A stretch of DNA of 64,000 bases from Maratus speciosus (taxonomy: Eukaryota > Arthropoda > Arachnida > Araneae > Salticidae), in NCBI GenBank assembly GCA_963932465.1, contig OZ010800.1, positions 30,568,852-30,632,851 of the forward strand, written 5' to 3'. The first letter of the stretch is position 1; each line of letters starts with the position of its first letter. Below, in pieces: positions 46,875-57,482 of this stretch. The notes under the pieces were generated by a model. It ran no database searches, was not told the DNA's origin, and saw nothing but the letters and a program-made list of their open reading frames with translations. Position numbers and translations under genes: made by a program.

Positions 46875-48327
46875 AGACTGTATAGGGACTCTACCTAGCA
46901 AAATTAATGGAAGTTCTGCAAATAGGCTTACTTTAAATGTTTGGGTCGCTGAATTCGAATTTGTAATTTCCCACCAAAACTTCTCCCGGCAAGCCCCCCC
47001 CCCACACACACACACCAAATTTTGGTAAAATCCCCCCCCCCAAAAAAAAATAATTTTTTTTTACTGTTTTAGGGAAAAAGTATCCTGAAATTCAGAGTTG
47101 CACAATTCCACGTAACCACACACACGTTTACATTCGCCCTCCCATCTCCCATCCGAACTTTCTCTATAAAGTTTACTTTAAATTTTTTGGGTCGCTGGAT
47201 CCGAATTTTTAACTTCCCCCCAAAATTTAGCCCTCAGAAACCCCCCCAAATAGTTTTTTTAACTTAAATTTCTTATTGTTTTAGGGGAAAAGCATTACGA
47301 AATTCAAAAACTAGACAAAATTTGCAACAAATAGGATATATGACATTATGACATAGGATAAACGGAGAGAGAGAGGGGGCTGCCTCGGAACATCCCCGCG
47401 CGCTTTTCTCAAAAAACAAATTTTTTCAAAAAATCAATTTTTGGGAGGGTTGCCGGGTGAAATTTTGGTGGTAAGTTACAAATTCGGATTCAGCGACCCA
47501 AAAAACATAAAGTGAGTCGAAATCTAGAACTAGTATTAATTTTTCCAGGTAAAATCACCTATTGCCTGGACTTCATAACTTAGTGCACGTAGCGCCACAG
47601 TGCATGTTCAGAGGCAGCCCTCTCTCTCTCCGTTCATCCTACGTCATAATGTCATATATCCTATTTATTGCAAATTTTGTCTAGTTTCTGAATTTCGTAA
47701 TGCTTTTCCCCTAAAACAATAAGAAATTTAAGTTAAAAACAACTTTTTTTTTCGCGGGGGGGGGTCGGAGGGCTAAATTTTGGGGGGAAGTTAAAAATCG
47801 GATTCAGCGACCCAAAAAACTTAAAGTAAACCTTCTAGAGAAAGCTCGGAGGGGAGATGGGAGGGCGAATGTAAACGTGTGAGTGGTTACGTGGAATTGT
47901 GCAACTTAGTCCACGCAGCACCGCGGCGCATGTTCCGAGGCAGATCCCACCTTCCCCTTCATCCTAAGTCATAATGTCATGTATCTAATTCGTTGCAAAT
48001 TTTGTCTACTTTCTGAATTTCTAGATACTTTTTCCCTTAAAAAGTAAAAAAATAAAATATTTTTTTAAAGTATAGAGTTATTATATCTATATTTATAAAG
48101 TTATAAAGTAGTTATATTTATAAAGTAGTTATTATATTTATAAAGTAAAATATTTTTTTAATAAAAACCTTTTGGGTGGGGGCATTTTACCAAAATTTTG
48201 GGGGTTGCCGGGGAAAAGTTTGGTGGGAAGTTACAAATTCGGATTCAGTGACCCAAAAAACATAAAGTAAGCCTATTTCCAGATCTGCCATTAATTTTGC
48301 CAGGTAAAATCTCCTATTGTCTTGACT
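46860..48327. mobile_element. inverted-repeat insert inside the Penelope endonuclease
   Basis: The left end AGTCAAGGCAATAG...GCAAAATTAATGG is inverted at the right end (48287-48327, ATTAATTTTGCCAGG...TTGTCTTGACT). A third copy of the right-type end lies in the middle (47530-47572). Inside, blocks at 47090-47430 are the reverse complement of 47575-47905, and a second run of the same block follows at 47900-48250. The whole is a foldback or two nested relatives. It includes C runs and no coding frame. Confidence 0.75.
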
Positions 48328-48331
48328 AAAA

Positions 48332-48541
48332 TCCTCTATTGCGAAACACTGCTGGGAGATGAATCCTACTTTTGACTTCAATTCGGTTAAAATAATCTCT
48401 AAACCTACTTCTATGCTCGAACTTAACTTCCTTGAAGCATTTCATATTTATAAAAATTTAAATAATATTGTTAATGGTGAATTCGCTATTCCTCCATTAT
48501 CAGACTGTTGGAAATATTACATTAATACTTCTTCCTCTTAA
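48332..48541 (+). pseudogene. GIY-YIG endonuclease fragment (C-terminal side)
   Basis: The frame reads SSIAKHCWEMNPTFDFNS, then VKIISKP, then LNFLEAFHIYKNLNNIVN, ending at TAA 48539-48541. H-C in a (S/A)xHxx context and the E-A-x-x-I helix with the catalytic Glu are the second half of the GIY-YIG domain in Penelope-like elements. It joins logically to the fragment at 46767-46874, because the insert at 46860-48327 sits between INK and SSIA. Cysteine-histidine residues typical of the family's linker are not visible here. Confidence 0.85.
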
Positions 48542-48599
48542 ATTTTCTCACTATTTCGGTTCCATTTCCCATCCAATTTCCTATTGGCTGTTACCTGCA

Positions 48600-48810
48600 A
48601 TCCTCTGTTTTCCATTGGTCAATAAACCTTTAACTTGAAACCCCATCTCTCCTATATAGGTGAGTAAATTTCCGCCATCCTTAGTTAGGAAGGTATGCTA
48701 CATGCTACCGAAACCGGTATGCTTTAAATTAAAAAAAAAATTGGTGCTTTTAACGATGCTTATTTGTCATGCTTCTATTTATCGCACCAAGCTCCTTATT
48801 GTTAATTATT
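48600..48810 (+). repeat. Penelope-like 3' terminal repeat
   Basis: Runs from AATAAACCTTTAACTTG through CCCATCTCTCCTATATAGG to ACCGAAACCGG and TTAACGATGCTTATTTG. The CTGAGGAAGG...CCGAAAC arrangement, clearer in the inverted left copy, resembles a decayed hammerhead-ribozyme core known from Penelope-like termini. Confidence 0.7.
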
Positions 48811-48821
48811 TAACCTAGTAC

Positions 48822-49236
48822 CTATTACTTTTTTTGATGCACCGAAGGGTTTTATTTTTTTGTGGTTTTTTTCATTTCTCTAATTAGCATAATAGCAAGG
48901 AGAAATAATTAGACATTTTATTTTCAAAATTACATTATTCTTCAGTCTGTTGCCTAAATAAACCTAAAATCATTAATTTTTCACTAAGTTTAGTGGCTTT
49001 GCGTCAAATTTTTTCCCGATTAATGTCATTCCAAGTATTGCTTATTTAGAGATAATAAAATAACTGCAGATGAAAAAAATATAATACTAAATCTTCTTTT
49101 GTCCATTTGCTTCATAATCAAAAACATAAATTTACTAATCGCTCAGTACGAATTTCATGTAATCTTTTGCAATCGGGGTCACTGTCCACATAGTCTCTTT
49201 CAAATGTAAAAGAAACATCCAATAGTTCAGTAAATA
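48822..49236 (+). repeat. dispersed repeat family B, copy 2, middle piece
   Basis: Continues family B (compare 4236-4420: CGAA(G)GGTTTTATTTT, AGCATAATA(A/G)CA). Ends at TA 49235-49236, the target of the next element. Confidence 0.75.
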
Positions 49237-49489
49237 CACTGCAAATAGAAGCGTCTTAAATTTAGACACATATGTGACTGAAAAAGAATTTTAGACACTT
49301 AAGTGTCTTAATCTGAAAATTCAGACATTATAGATGTCTTAATTTAAGATACATAAGTGTCTTACTATGACCATGGTGTAAACGAACTGAGAATAATGTC
49401 TAAAATATCCGCAAACGTCTTATTTTAAGACACTTCATTGCTTTAAACGTGTCTTAATTTAAGACGTTTTGATACTTCCGACGCAATAA

Positions 49490-49527
49490 CCACCAGGGGG
49501 CACTAGCACTCCCAGTTGCGCATGCGT
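49490..49527 (+). promoter_or_regulatory. CTCF-like motif next to NRF1-like motif
   Basis: CCACCAGGGGGCACTAGCA (49490-49508) matches the animal CTCF core closely. TGCGCATGCG (49517-49526) matches the NRF1 palindrome. Both lie in the GC-richer block of the CACTG-ended element. Motif matches alone do not prove binding. Confidence 0.4.
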
Positions 49528-50525
49528 TTTAGATGTCTTCGTTCGAAGTGGTATACGTTGTAATTCAAACAAAGTTTGTTTTTATGTACGCGTGTATTTT
49601 AATTCGTTTTTTGCGAAATGTGAAGTACTGTGATTTTAATTCGTATTGACTTGGATTATTTATTTATTGAATACATACATCTGACGTGTGTGCTCGACAT
49701 CAAATGTCTCTTAGAAGCTGTCGTCGATACAAGGGCGGGATAGACACAGAACAGAAGTAGACGACGGTTGAAGATTACACCCGAAAATTCTACAAAGCGT
49801 GTGCAATGGGCTTAGTGTTAACTCGTATAAATTTATATCAATAATATTGTGTTATTAATCTTCGTCCTGTCGAAGCTGGCAAAAAAAAAAGAAACTTTTG
49901 TCTGGCGGGTCCTGTTTTTACGATGAAACATCTCATTCTTTAAATATGGCTAGTCGGATGTATTATGGGATTACCTTTTAAACTGATGAAAGTCTTTCTC
50001 CCTCACTGTGGTTGTGGTAGTTTTTAAAATTTCAAATCGAGGAATATTTCTTACCTCTTGCAAACAGCGATTAAAGTAAGTGTTATAATTTCTTTATAGT
50101 ACTAAAATTATTGTCTTTTATGATTTTATTTATTGTACTAAACAAAATCTTACATGAAATTTAATTAGTTTTGAATCGTTTTGCAAAAAAAAACACTAAT
50201 TCTAGAAGTATATATTTTTAAATTTATGACGTTGTCTTTTATTACAAATTATGTATTATTTATTCTCATCTTTTTTCTCAAATTTAAAGTAATAACATCA
50301 CTAAAAAACAGACATATTTAAAAGTTAAGTTCATTCTCATGTTTTGTTTTGTTTTCTATATGGCAGTTCTTAGTTTCAATTTCAATGGCTAATGCTTATC
50401 TCATACTCGACCACAAGGAAATAGAAAAAAAAACTTTGAAAGATCTCCTAAAGTTTTCTTACTTCATAGCTAGGGATTACAATCCCGGATTGAGATCCCG
50501 GGATCCCGCTTTAATTTTAACCTCG

Positions 50526-50562
50526 AAAATCCCGGAATTTTTACTGGAAAATTCCGGGATTT
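50526..50562. repeat. hairpin with 16-base arms
   Basis: AAAATCCCGGAATTTT and AAAATTCCGGGATTTT pair around a loop of about 5 bases. The neighbouring GATCCCGGGATC is itself palindromic. Confidence 0.8.
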
Positions 50563-51209
50563 TCGGGATTGCCTTTTTTTTTTCCATTGAACAATATTCA
50601 GCTGAAATTAAAAAATATATTTATAAACTTTCGCTTTTGGAAAAAAAAAATCAATTGATTTTCATGAAATTTATGTATAATTGAAAATGAATGTTTATCT
50701 CAAGTATTTCTTAGATATATTTCTAAAGCTATTAAATCTTTTAATGTGTGAAAACTTTTGATTTTGAAACATAGAAGTAAGCCAGACAGGAAAAAGGAAA
50801 TCATTTGTTTATTTAGATTTCGCTGCATGCGTGGATTCGAAGGTCATTTTCCAATTAGACTTTACTGATAAGCATCGCAAGTCTGTATCATAGTGATATC
50901 ATGTGCTAACTTTTTTTTTTTTGGCTTTATTTTGCTTTAAAGATGTCTTGTTTAGTACCTCATAGGAATGATAACAATAAGCCCATGTGGCAATATAAAT
51001 TTTTAAAAAAGTCTAATTTTTAAATGATAAGGATTTTTATTTTTTTTCGGGGAGGGGGGGGGGGATTTTGTATTAAATTTTCGTAAAGTTGATACATTAA
51101 ATCTTGCACTGATTATAATGAAAGTTTTGAACTTTTAGAGTAGGAAAAGATTAAAAAACACAAAATATAAATAAACAAAATACCGAAGTAATTTTTTTCT
51201 CAATATTAA

Positions 51210-51428
51210 CCTTTTGCACTCGAGGACTCCGGAGCGGAGCCATTTAAAATTTGTCTTCAAACTCGAGGTCTCCGCTACGGAGACAATGCAAATAATTTTG
51301 TGATACCATGTAATCTTAGCTTTTCTAGACAGGTATCACAAAATTATTTGCATTGTCTCCGTAGCGGAGCCCTCGAGTTTGAAGACAAATTTTAAATGGC
51401 TCCGCTCCGGAGCCCTCGAGTGCAAAGG
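51210..51428. mobile_element. 219-bp palindromic piggyBac-type MITE
   Basis: The element is almost one perfect palindrome with arms of about 95-100 bp around a short AT-rich centre. The ends are CCTTTTGCACTCGAGG and, inverted, CCTTTGCACTCGAGGG. TTAA precedes it (51206-51209) and ATAA follows, one change from TTAA. Inner hairpins GTCTCCGCTACGGAGAC and GGCTCCGGAGCGGAGCC are nested in each arm. Inserted in the CACTG-ended element. Confidence 0.93.
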
Positions 51429-52422
51429 ATAAAGTAGAATATTTATTTATTTATTCATAGTTAAATAGCTGTTGTGATTATCATCTGATGTATATGTAAA
51501 ATTGCCTATGTGGCAATATAAATTTTAAAAAAATCAATTTTTAAATTATATGAAGTAGAGTAGGACAAGATTGTAAGAAATATATATATTTATCCATGTA
51601 CTTTAAAAGCCCTCAATAGCCCTTGCCGCTGAATTTGTCCGATAATCGGAGATGTCTGCTTTTGTGAGGTAAAAATATACAAATATGTATGCCATGCGGA
51701 TTAAAAAAGTATTCGCTAAATAGATGTTTCAGAATAGCTATTCGGGAATGTCCATTAACCTCCACAACGGATACTCCTGAATACCGGGCATCTCAATTAA
51801 GATGACAATAATGCAGGGTTGTATTTTTTGCAAAAGAACTTCTTGATTAAAGAATGGGCATACTGGGCCGTGCCCCGCCCCCCTACGATTTTAGTGCCCA
51901 CAAATTTGATGTGCAATATTTGTAAAGTTTATATTTTAAATCTGTTTCGAAATTCCACTGATTATAATCAATATTTTGAACTTTTAAAGTAAAATAAGAT
52001 TAAAAATAAAACAAATTAAAAAAATCTAATATTTAGATAAATATTTTTTTGTTTTAATCTTGTTCTACTCCTGAAGTTCAAAATATTGATTATAATCAGT
52101 AAAATGTCGTAAAAGATTTAAATTATCAGCTTAACAAAAATTGCGTACCAAAATTGGGAGCACCAGAAAAATCAGGTTGTATGGGGCGGGGGGGGGGGGG
52201 GGGCAGGACCCCAGCCAAATATTTTTCCAGGATTCAACGTGGTCAAACATGGCTACGTATGATGCTTACAAAAAAAATGGATGCTATTAAGACGTTTGAA
52301 GTGTCTGAAATTCAGACACGAAAAGTGTCTGAAAAAATTCAGACATTTTAAAATGTCTGAAAACTGAACACTCCGTTTCAGACACTTAAGTGTTTGAATT
52401 TCAGACATTTTAATTTACAGTG

Positions 52423-52750
52423 TACGCTAATTAGCGGGTAGCCTGATTGCTGAAGATAAATCAAATATCATTCAAAATCCTTCAAAAACAAAAAAAAAGG
52501 GAGCAAAAAAAAAAAAAAAATCTGAAAAAGGGACGTCAAATTAAAAAGATCATCGAAAATTTATTTCAGTAAGCAATTTTTATTGTAAAATGTTTTCTTG
52601 TGTGGTATTAGTAATGCATAATTGCATGAATTTTCTTAAGAATAATCTTTAATACTTAAAATTTGAAGCAGTAGACATTTCTAAGAGGGAAATTGGCGAT
52701 ATGTGTTAAAAAAAAGAGTGGACAATATTCGCTGATCTGAGTTTCTAGGT
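52423..52750 (+). repeat. dispersed repeat family B, copy 2, last piece
   Basis: Matches 4440-4590: AGCAATTTTTATTG(C/T)AAAAT, GCATAATTGCA, TCTTAAGAAT. Completes the split copy. Confidence 0.8.
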
Positions 52751-53515
52751 TATAAAAGTCACAAGTTTGGGGAAAACAATCCAGCATATTTCCGTAGTAA
52801 AGTATGAGAAAAATATTTTAAATAACTGAAATTAAATTATTTACATTATGCGTGTATGTGGGGGGGGGGGCGACATTTTCACTAAAATTTAAATCCACTT
52901 TTATAATATTAACTGCTATTTATATAATTTACACTTCAATATAAAAAAAAGGCTCCAAAAATAATACCTTACATTTGAAAAAACAACTATATAATGTGAA
53001 CATCGATGGGGCCGATACCACGTTTACACCTTTTTGGATTAAAATCAAATTATTTGGCGACAAAAGTAAAATCAAAATAAAGAAGCATGTAACTCATAAG
53101 TATCGTCATTTTTATAACTATATCTGCTAGTTATTTCTGTAAGGGTTATATAATACAAAAAATTTAATAAAAAAAATAATAAAAAACAAAATTGTTACTC
53201 ACAAGGAAGGTCTCCTTAAAGCGCATACTCAAAATATTTTGAAAAAAGAAATGCTAATAAAATTACTCATGTATGTAAAAAAGATCCCTCAAATGCAGCG
53301 GTAGAAAATCTGTAAAAAGAAAATATATTTTCGAGTATTTGGCGCGAATAGACGAACGCTCCACGCTATTTGGCGAAGCAAGAGATAAAAAAAGCAAGGC
53401 TAAATGCAAGAGATTGAAATGCATTTATAAATATTTTTTGTTATCTACTCTTACTCTATCAATTTAATCTTAAAGGGTGAATTAGTTTATTATTTTTTCT
53501 TTAAGCTTATATAAT
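52751..53515. other. AT-rich DNA, no gene seen
   Basis: Contains a G run at 52860-52870. No frame or repeat partner recognised. Confidence 0.45.
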
Positions 53516-55150
53516 ACTAGCAGAACTACCCGGCTTCGTCCGTGTCATTATAAGAGACATTCCATGTAAAATAATAAATTAAAATGAACTACTATAGTAA
53601 TCACAATAACTGAGATTTGTGCATTCCCGTCCACAAATCATTAAAATGACAAGTAGAAAACATACGATATTGTCTCGCCACCATAATAAAATGTGTGAGC
53701 TTTAATAGCACAATGCCTGTTTTCTTCGGTTGGTGTAACAGAAAAATTTTTAATTTTCTGACAATACGAAAAACAAATCCACCAAATGGCCTATCATATA
53801 GTGAAATTCTCGTTTGTATGGCGTATATCTACATTATAAAGTAAAAAATATGTCAGTGAGTAACGCTGACATCATGCTGTTGATGGCAATGACCTAACAG
53901 ACAAATTATTCCTTTACAGCAATTTTTCTTAACTTCTAAACAGCACACAATTTAATTTTTCAAACTGTCGAATAGAACAAAAATTCCTTTCAAATGAAAT
54001 TTATTTGAAAATTTTATCTCAGTTTTTTTATTTTAATGGGTTTGAAAGTAATTTTCAAACATGGATATTTTTTAATGTGCGTGCAGCCCAACGAAACCAT
54101 TACGAAAGATGAACCCGTTTGCTCGTAATGCGATATTAAGAAAAGGCATGTCTATGTGTAACATTGTCATCATATTATTGGTGGCAACAACCTAATTTAT
54201 CCATAAATTCGATTTTACTACAATTTAACTTCTAAACATCGCACATTCGATTGTTCCAACGTCTAATAGAAAAAAAAACATTTCAATAATATTTGTTTAA
54301 AAAGTTTATGTCAATTTATAGATTTTTTATAGATTTTAAAGTGATTCTCAAGCATGAATATTTTTTAAATGTGCATGCAATTACAAAAGAGTAACTCAAT
54401 TGCTCAAAAACGCTGCAAATAATTCCGTACTTGTTTGTTTTCGTGTAATATTTCATATCTAAATTGGTAAACGAAATTAAAACGCCAAAATAAAGTAAAA
54501 TAATATAAAGCACGAAATTAACAGATATCAAATCGAGCTACGCAAAATAATCTATTATGTATAGAAATTTCAAATGGGAATTTCGTTCCGGCTGCTTATA
54601 ACTTGAGTTGTTCTGAATGGATTTCAATGCGACTATCAGTTTCTCAGGAAAGGTTTTAGTGTATAACATATTTTTGTTATGTTGCTTAGTCATAGAATTA
54701 TAGGGAAAAGTTTTATAATCATGTAAACCCGATTATGAAAGGTTAGTATTTTAAAAAGGATTTTTATTAATGGACTTCCTTGGAATTTGCATCGTTTCTT
54801 TTGCTAATTTTACACGGATGGTTTTAGAATATTGCATTTACGTCATGCAGTTATATATAAAATTAAGGAAAGTTCAATAATCAGATGAGGCCGATTATAA
54901 AAGATTAGCCCTTTTAAAAAGTTCTACTGGACATATTTTGATGGAATTTGCGCTGTTACTATGCACGCATTTTTCTATAATGGTTTTAGTATATTCCATT
55001 TTGCTCTACATGTTTTGTTATAGAGTTAGCTGAAAAGTTACTAATCAGTTGAGCCCCATTTTAAATGATTAACGTTTTAAAATGGTAGATAATTTTTCAG
55101 GGATAGTTTTAGTATATTGCATATCGGTCTATCATTCTTAAACCAAATTC
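53516..55150 (+). repeat. repeat family F: ACTAG-type head plus tandem modules
   Basis: Starts ACTAGCAGAACTACCCGGCT with TCGTCCGTG. A duplicated module of about 290 bp follows (TATTTTTTAATGTGCGTGCA near 54065 and a variant near 54358). Then come about three degenerate units of about 165 bp (GGTTTTAG(T/A) at 54652, 54820 and 54983). Confidence 0.7.
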
Positions 55151-56760
55151 TACTGTAAATCATCAACTAAAAAGTTTGGCCCTTAACAACGAAGTTTTGT
55201 CTTAAATATTAGAAAGTATAATAGTGTAGTGGCGTAAGTAACGTTTTCATCTACGCGGACGTTTCAGATAAAGACCCATATTGCATTTAAATGACGGATC
55301 AAATTCACCGATATATTTTATTTAATTCAAGATTCGTTTGGAGAAACCGAGCGAAATGTGCTACTCAAATTATAAGAGAATTACAGTGAGAATATTCATG
55401 ATTAACTGCTCGCTATAATACGAAAGTACCCAAAATGCTTTTCATGCAGTTTTTGAGAAACTTAAAAAATACACTAAATATATTAGTGCTTCAAATTAAA
55501 AACGATTTTTATTTATGCTCTGTTAATGAGCAGTATATCAGGTACCTTTAAACACAGGTATCCTAAGATTCATTGCGTATTATTTTTAAACGGAAACTGA
55601 CACTAATAATGAAATCCACATCCACAGCGATTATTATGAAAATGACGTCAATCTATGAAGCTTTGTTTAAAATGAGAAAGCTAACTCTAAAAAAAATAGT
55701 TGTTATGTTTTAATTTCAATGTAATATAAATCGCATAAAAGTAGATTTTACATTATGGTACTTGATGTAAATCGTAGAATGTTATCACTACATTTAAAAT
55801 ATTAAAACATTTACCTAAATGGTATAATTAAAGAAACAACATTATAAAAAAATAGGAAATAAATCAGAGCAACCGGTTTTTAGAGCAAATTTGAGACCAT
55901 ATTTATCGAAATTGACGTCATAATTTATTGAAAATGGCGCCGTATTTAGTGATTTGTGTCTCTGATCCTTTTTCTTGGAATAGAAAAGCCTGTATTTTAG
56001 GGAAATTGTAATTTCAAATATATTAAATGGAGGTTTTAAGTTTTCTCAAAGCCTTGAAGTTTTTATTTAAAATATGAGAAATGCGAATTTTCTGCTTAGA
56101 GAGACACCAATTTAAAAAATGCAACAATATATCGAGAGAGACTGAATTTGTATTGGTTTATGAAAAGAAACTACACGTGTTTGCCTTTCTTTTAATTATT
56201 TCTGCCGTTTTTTAAGGTGTGGCAACACAATAAAATAATTCAGATTCTCTCGCTGTATTTTTGCATTTTTGAAATCGACGTCATTCTAAACAGAAAATGC
56301 ACATTTTTCATATATATGTAAAAACTTCATGATAAAACATCATTAGAAAGCAATGTCAGTTAATCAGAAATTGACGCCACATCTAGCAAACAGCTTCTAT
56401 TATTATTATCTTTTCCCTAAATTATTTTCTTGATATTGAAACGCCTGTATTAAAATAGATTTTTAGCTTCAAAAACATTCAAATGAAGATATATTACGTC
56501 CTTTGAACACACATTTAGTTAAAATTTTTATTTTATATGCGAAAAATGTGCATTTCTTGATTAGAATGACAACAATTTCGAAAATGCAAAAATATAGCGA
56601 TTGAGTCTGAATTTTATTAGCTCATAAAAAGAAAGTACGCGTGTTATCAATTTTTTTAGATAGATTTCGTATGAAATACTGCCTGTTACATTCTCCCTAT
56701 GTTGGAATTTCTGAAAACATTTTGCAAATCTACACCGATCATGACCCCTTGAACGCAAAA
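55151..56760. other. AT-rich DNA, no supported gene
   Basis: Several TGACGTCA-like and GACGTCAT words (55645, 55910, 56275) recur with AAAATG(G/C) neighbours. That suggests another decayed tandem unit of roughly 300 bp, but boundaries are unclear. Confidence 0.35.
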
Positions 56761-57237
56761 CCACCCTTAGTAAAAAGCTTTATCTATCTATCTATCTATA
56801 TGTATACATATATATCACTTTCTTCTGGACACGATAACTTTCTTAATTCCGCACCAATCTCTTCCAAACTGATACATAAAATCAATGGGCATAAAATCTC
56901 GGTCAAGTTCGTTAATGGGCAAAATCGGACCAAGGGGATGGAAATAGGGAGGGGTTTTGTGAAAACCGAAACCCAACATAACTTCTTAATTTTTGTACAT
57001 ATCATATCAGTTTAAAGTTTTTATTACTTCTAAAAATAGGGCCAAAAATTTATGTATCACATATTTTTGATAAAGTTAAAAATGGGCTCAAGGAGCGCAA
57101 AAAATAGGGTTTTTGGGAGAAAAAAAAATTAACTTATTCAATTCTCAAGATATCAAATACAATTAATTTTATTATAAATCTCTAACATTATCTACAACTT
57201 TTATATTCACAAATTTTTAATAGGGCCAATTCGTACC

Positions 57238-57271
<34 letters not shown>

Positions 57272-57479
57272 AAAAACGAAAACAAAAAGAAGAAGAAAAA
57301 AATCCATTACTCCGTCAATTCAAAATATATAAAATCCCCATGAATTTATCAGATATCTTCTTAATATTGTCTACAACATCTATATAGACAAGTTTTGGAT
57401 AGGACCAATTCTTACAGCAAAAACAAATTAAAAATACATAGTGGTTGAAGAAAAGTCCTTCCGGCCAGTGCCGGGAGGA
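56761..57479. other. low-complexity DNA with a 29-A tract
   Basis: (TATC)n at about 56781-56798 and poly-A at 57241-57269. A 124-codon frame at 56641-57015 crosses simple sequence and is not recognised. AGGGCCAATTC-like phrases near 57222 and 57400 suggest a two-unit degenerate tandem. Confidence 0.4.
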
Positions 57480-57482
57480 AGA

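Larger units (their letters stand above)
46609..48810 (+). mobile_element. Penelope-like retroelement fragment with inverted terminal copies
   Basis: Flanked by TAACCTAGTAC at 46598-46608 and 48811-48821. The right terminus (about 48610-48800, plus) contains CTACCGAAACCGGTATGC. The left terminus (46612-46775) is its reverse complement over about 160 bp. Between them are two pieces of a GIY-YIG endonuclease split by an inverted-repeat insert (46860-48327). No reverse transcriptase remains, so this is a severely truncated copy. Penelope-like elements commonly carry inverted or tandem terminal repeats and variable target duplications, which fits. Confidence 0.85.
49237..52422. mobile_element. 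3.2-kb TA-flanked element with CACTG ends and subterminal palindromes
   Basis: Ends: CACTGCAAATAGAAGCGTCT on the left and, inverted, CACTGTAAATTAAAATGTCT on the right. TA on both sides (49235-49236, 52423-52424). Many 12-20 base palindromes sit near the ends: AGACACTTAAGTGTCT and GTCTTAATTTAAGAC on the left, AGTGTCTGAAATTCAGACAC and GACACTTAAGTGT on the right. Inside are a GC-richer block (49480-49960), a GTAAGT at 50074 and a 111-codon frame (50349-50684) with no recognised domain. It could be an eroded autonomous Tc1/mariner-type element or a large non-autonomous one. No transposase catalytic motif is visible. Confidence 0.82.

Noticed and set aside
50349..50684. 111-codon frame in the CACTG-ended element as a transposase
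   Set aside because: No DDE/DDD motif or DNA-binding domain visible, and part of it translates a palindrome.
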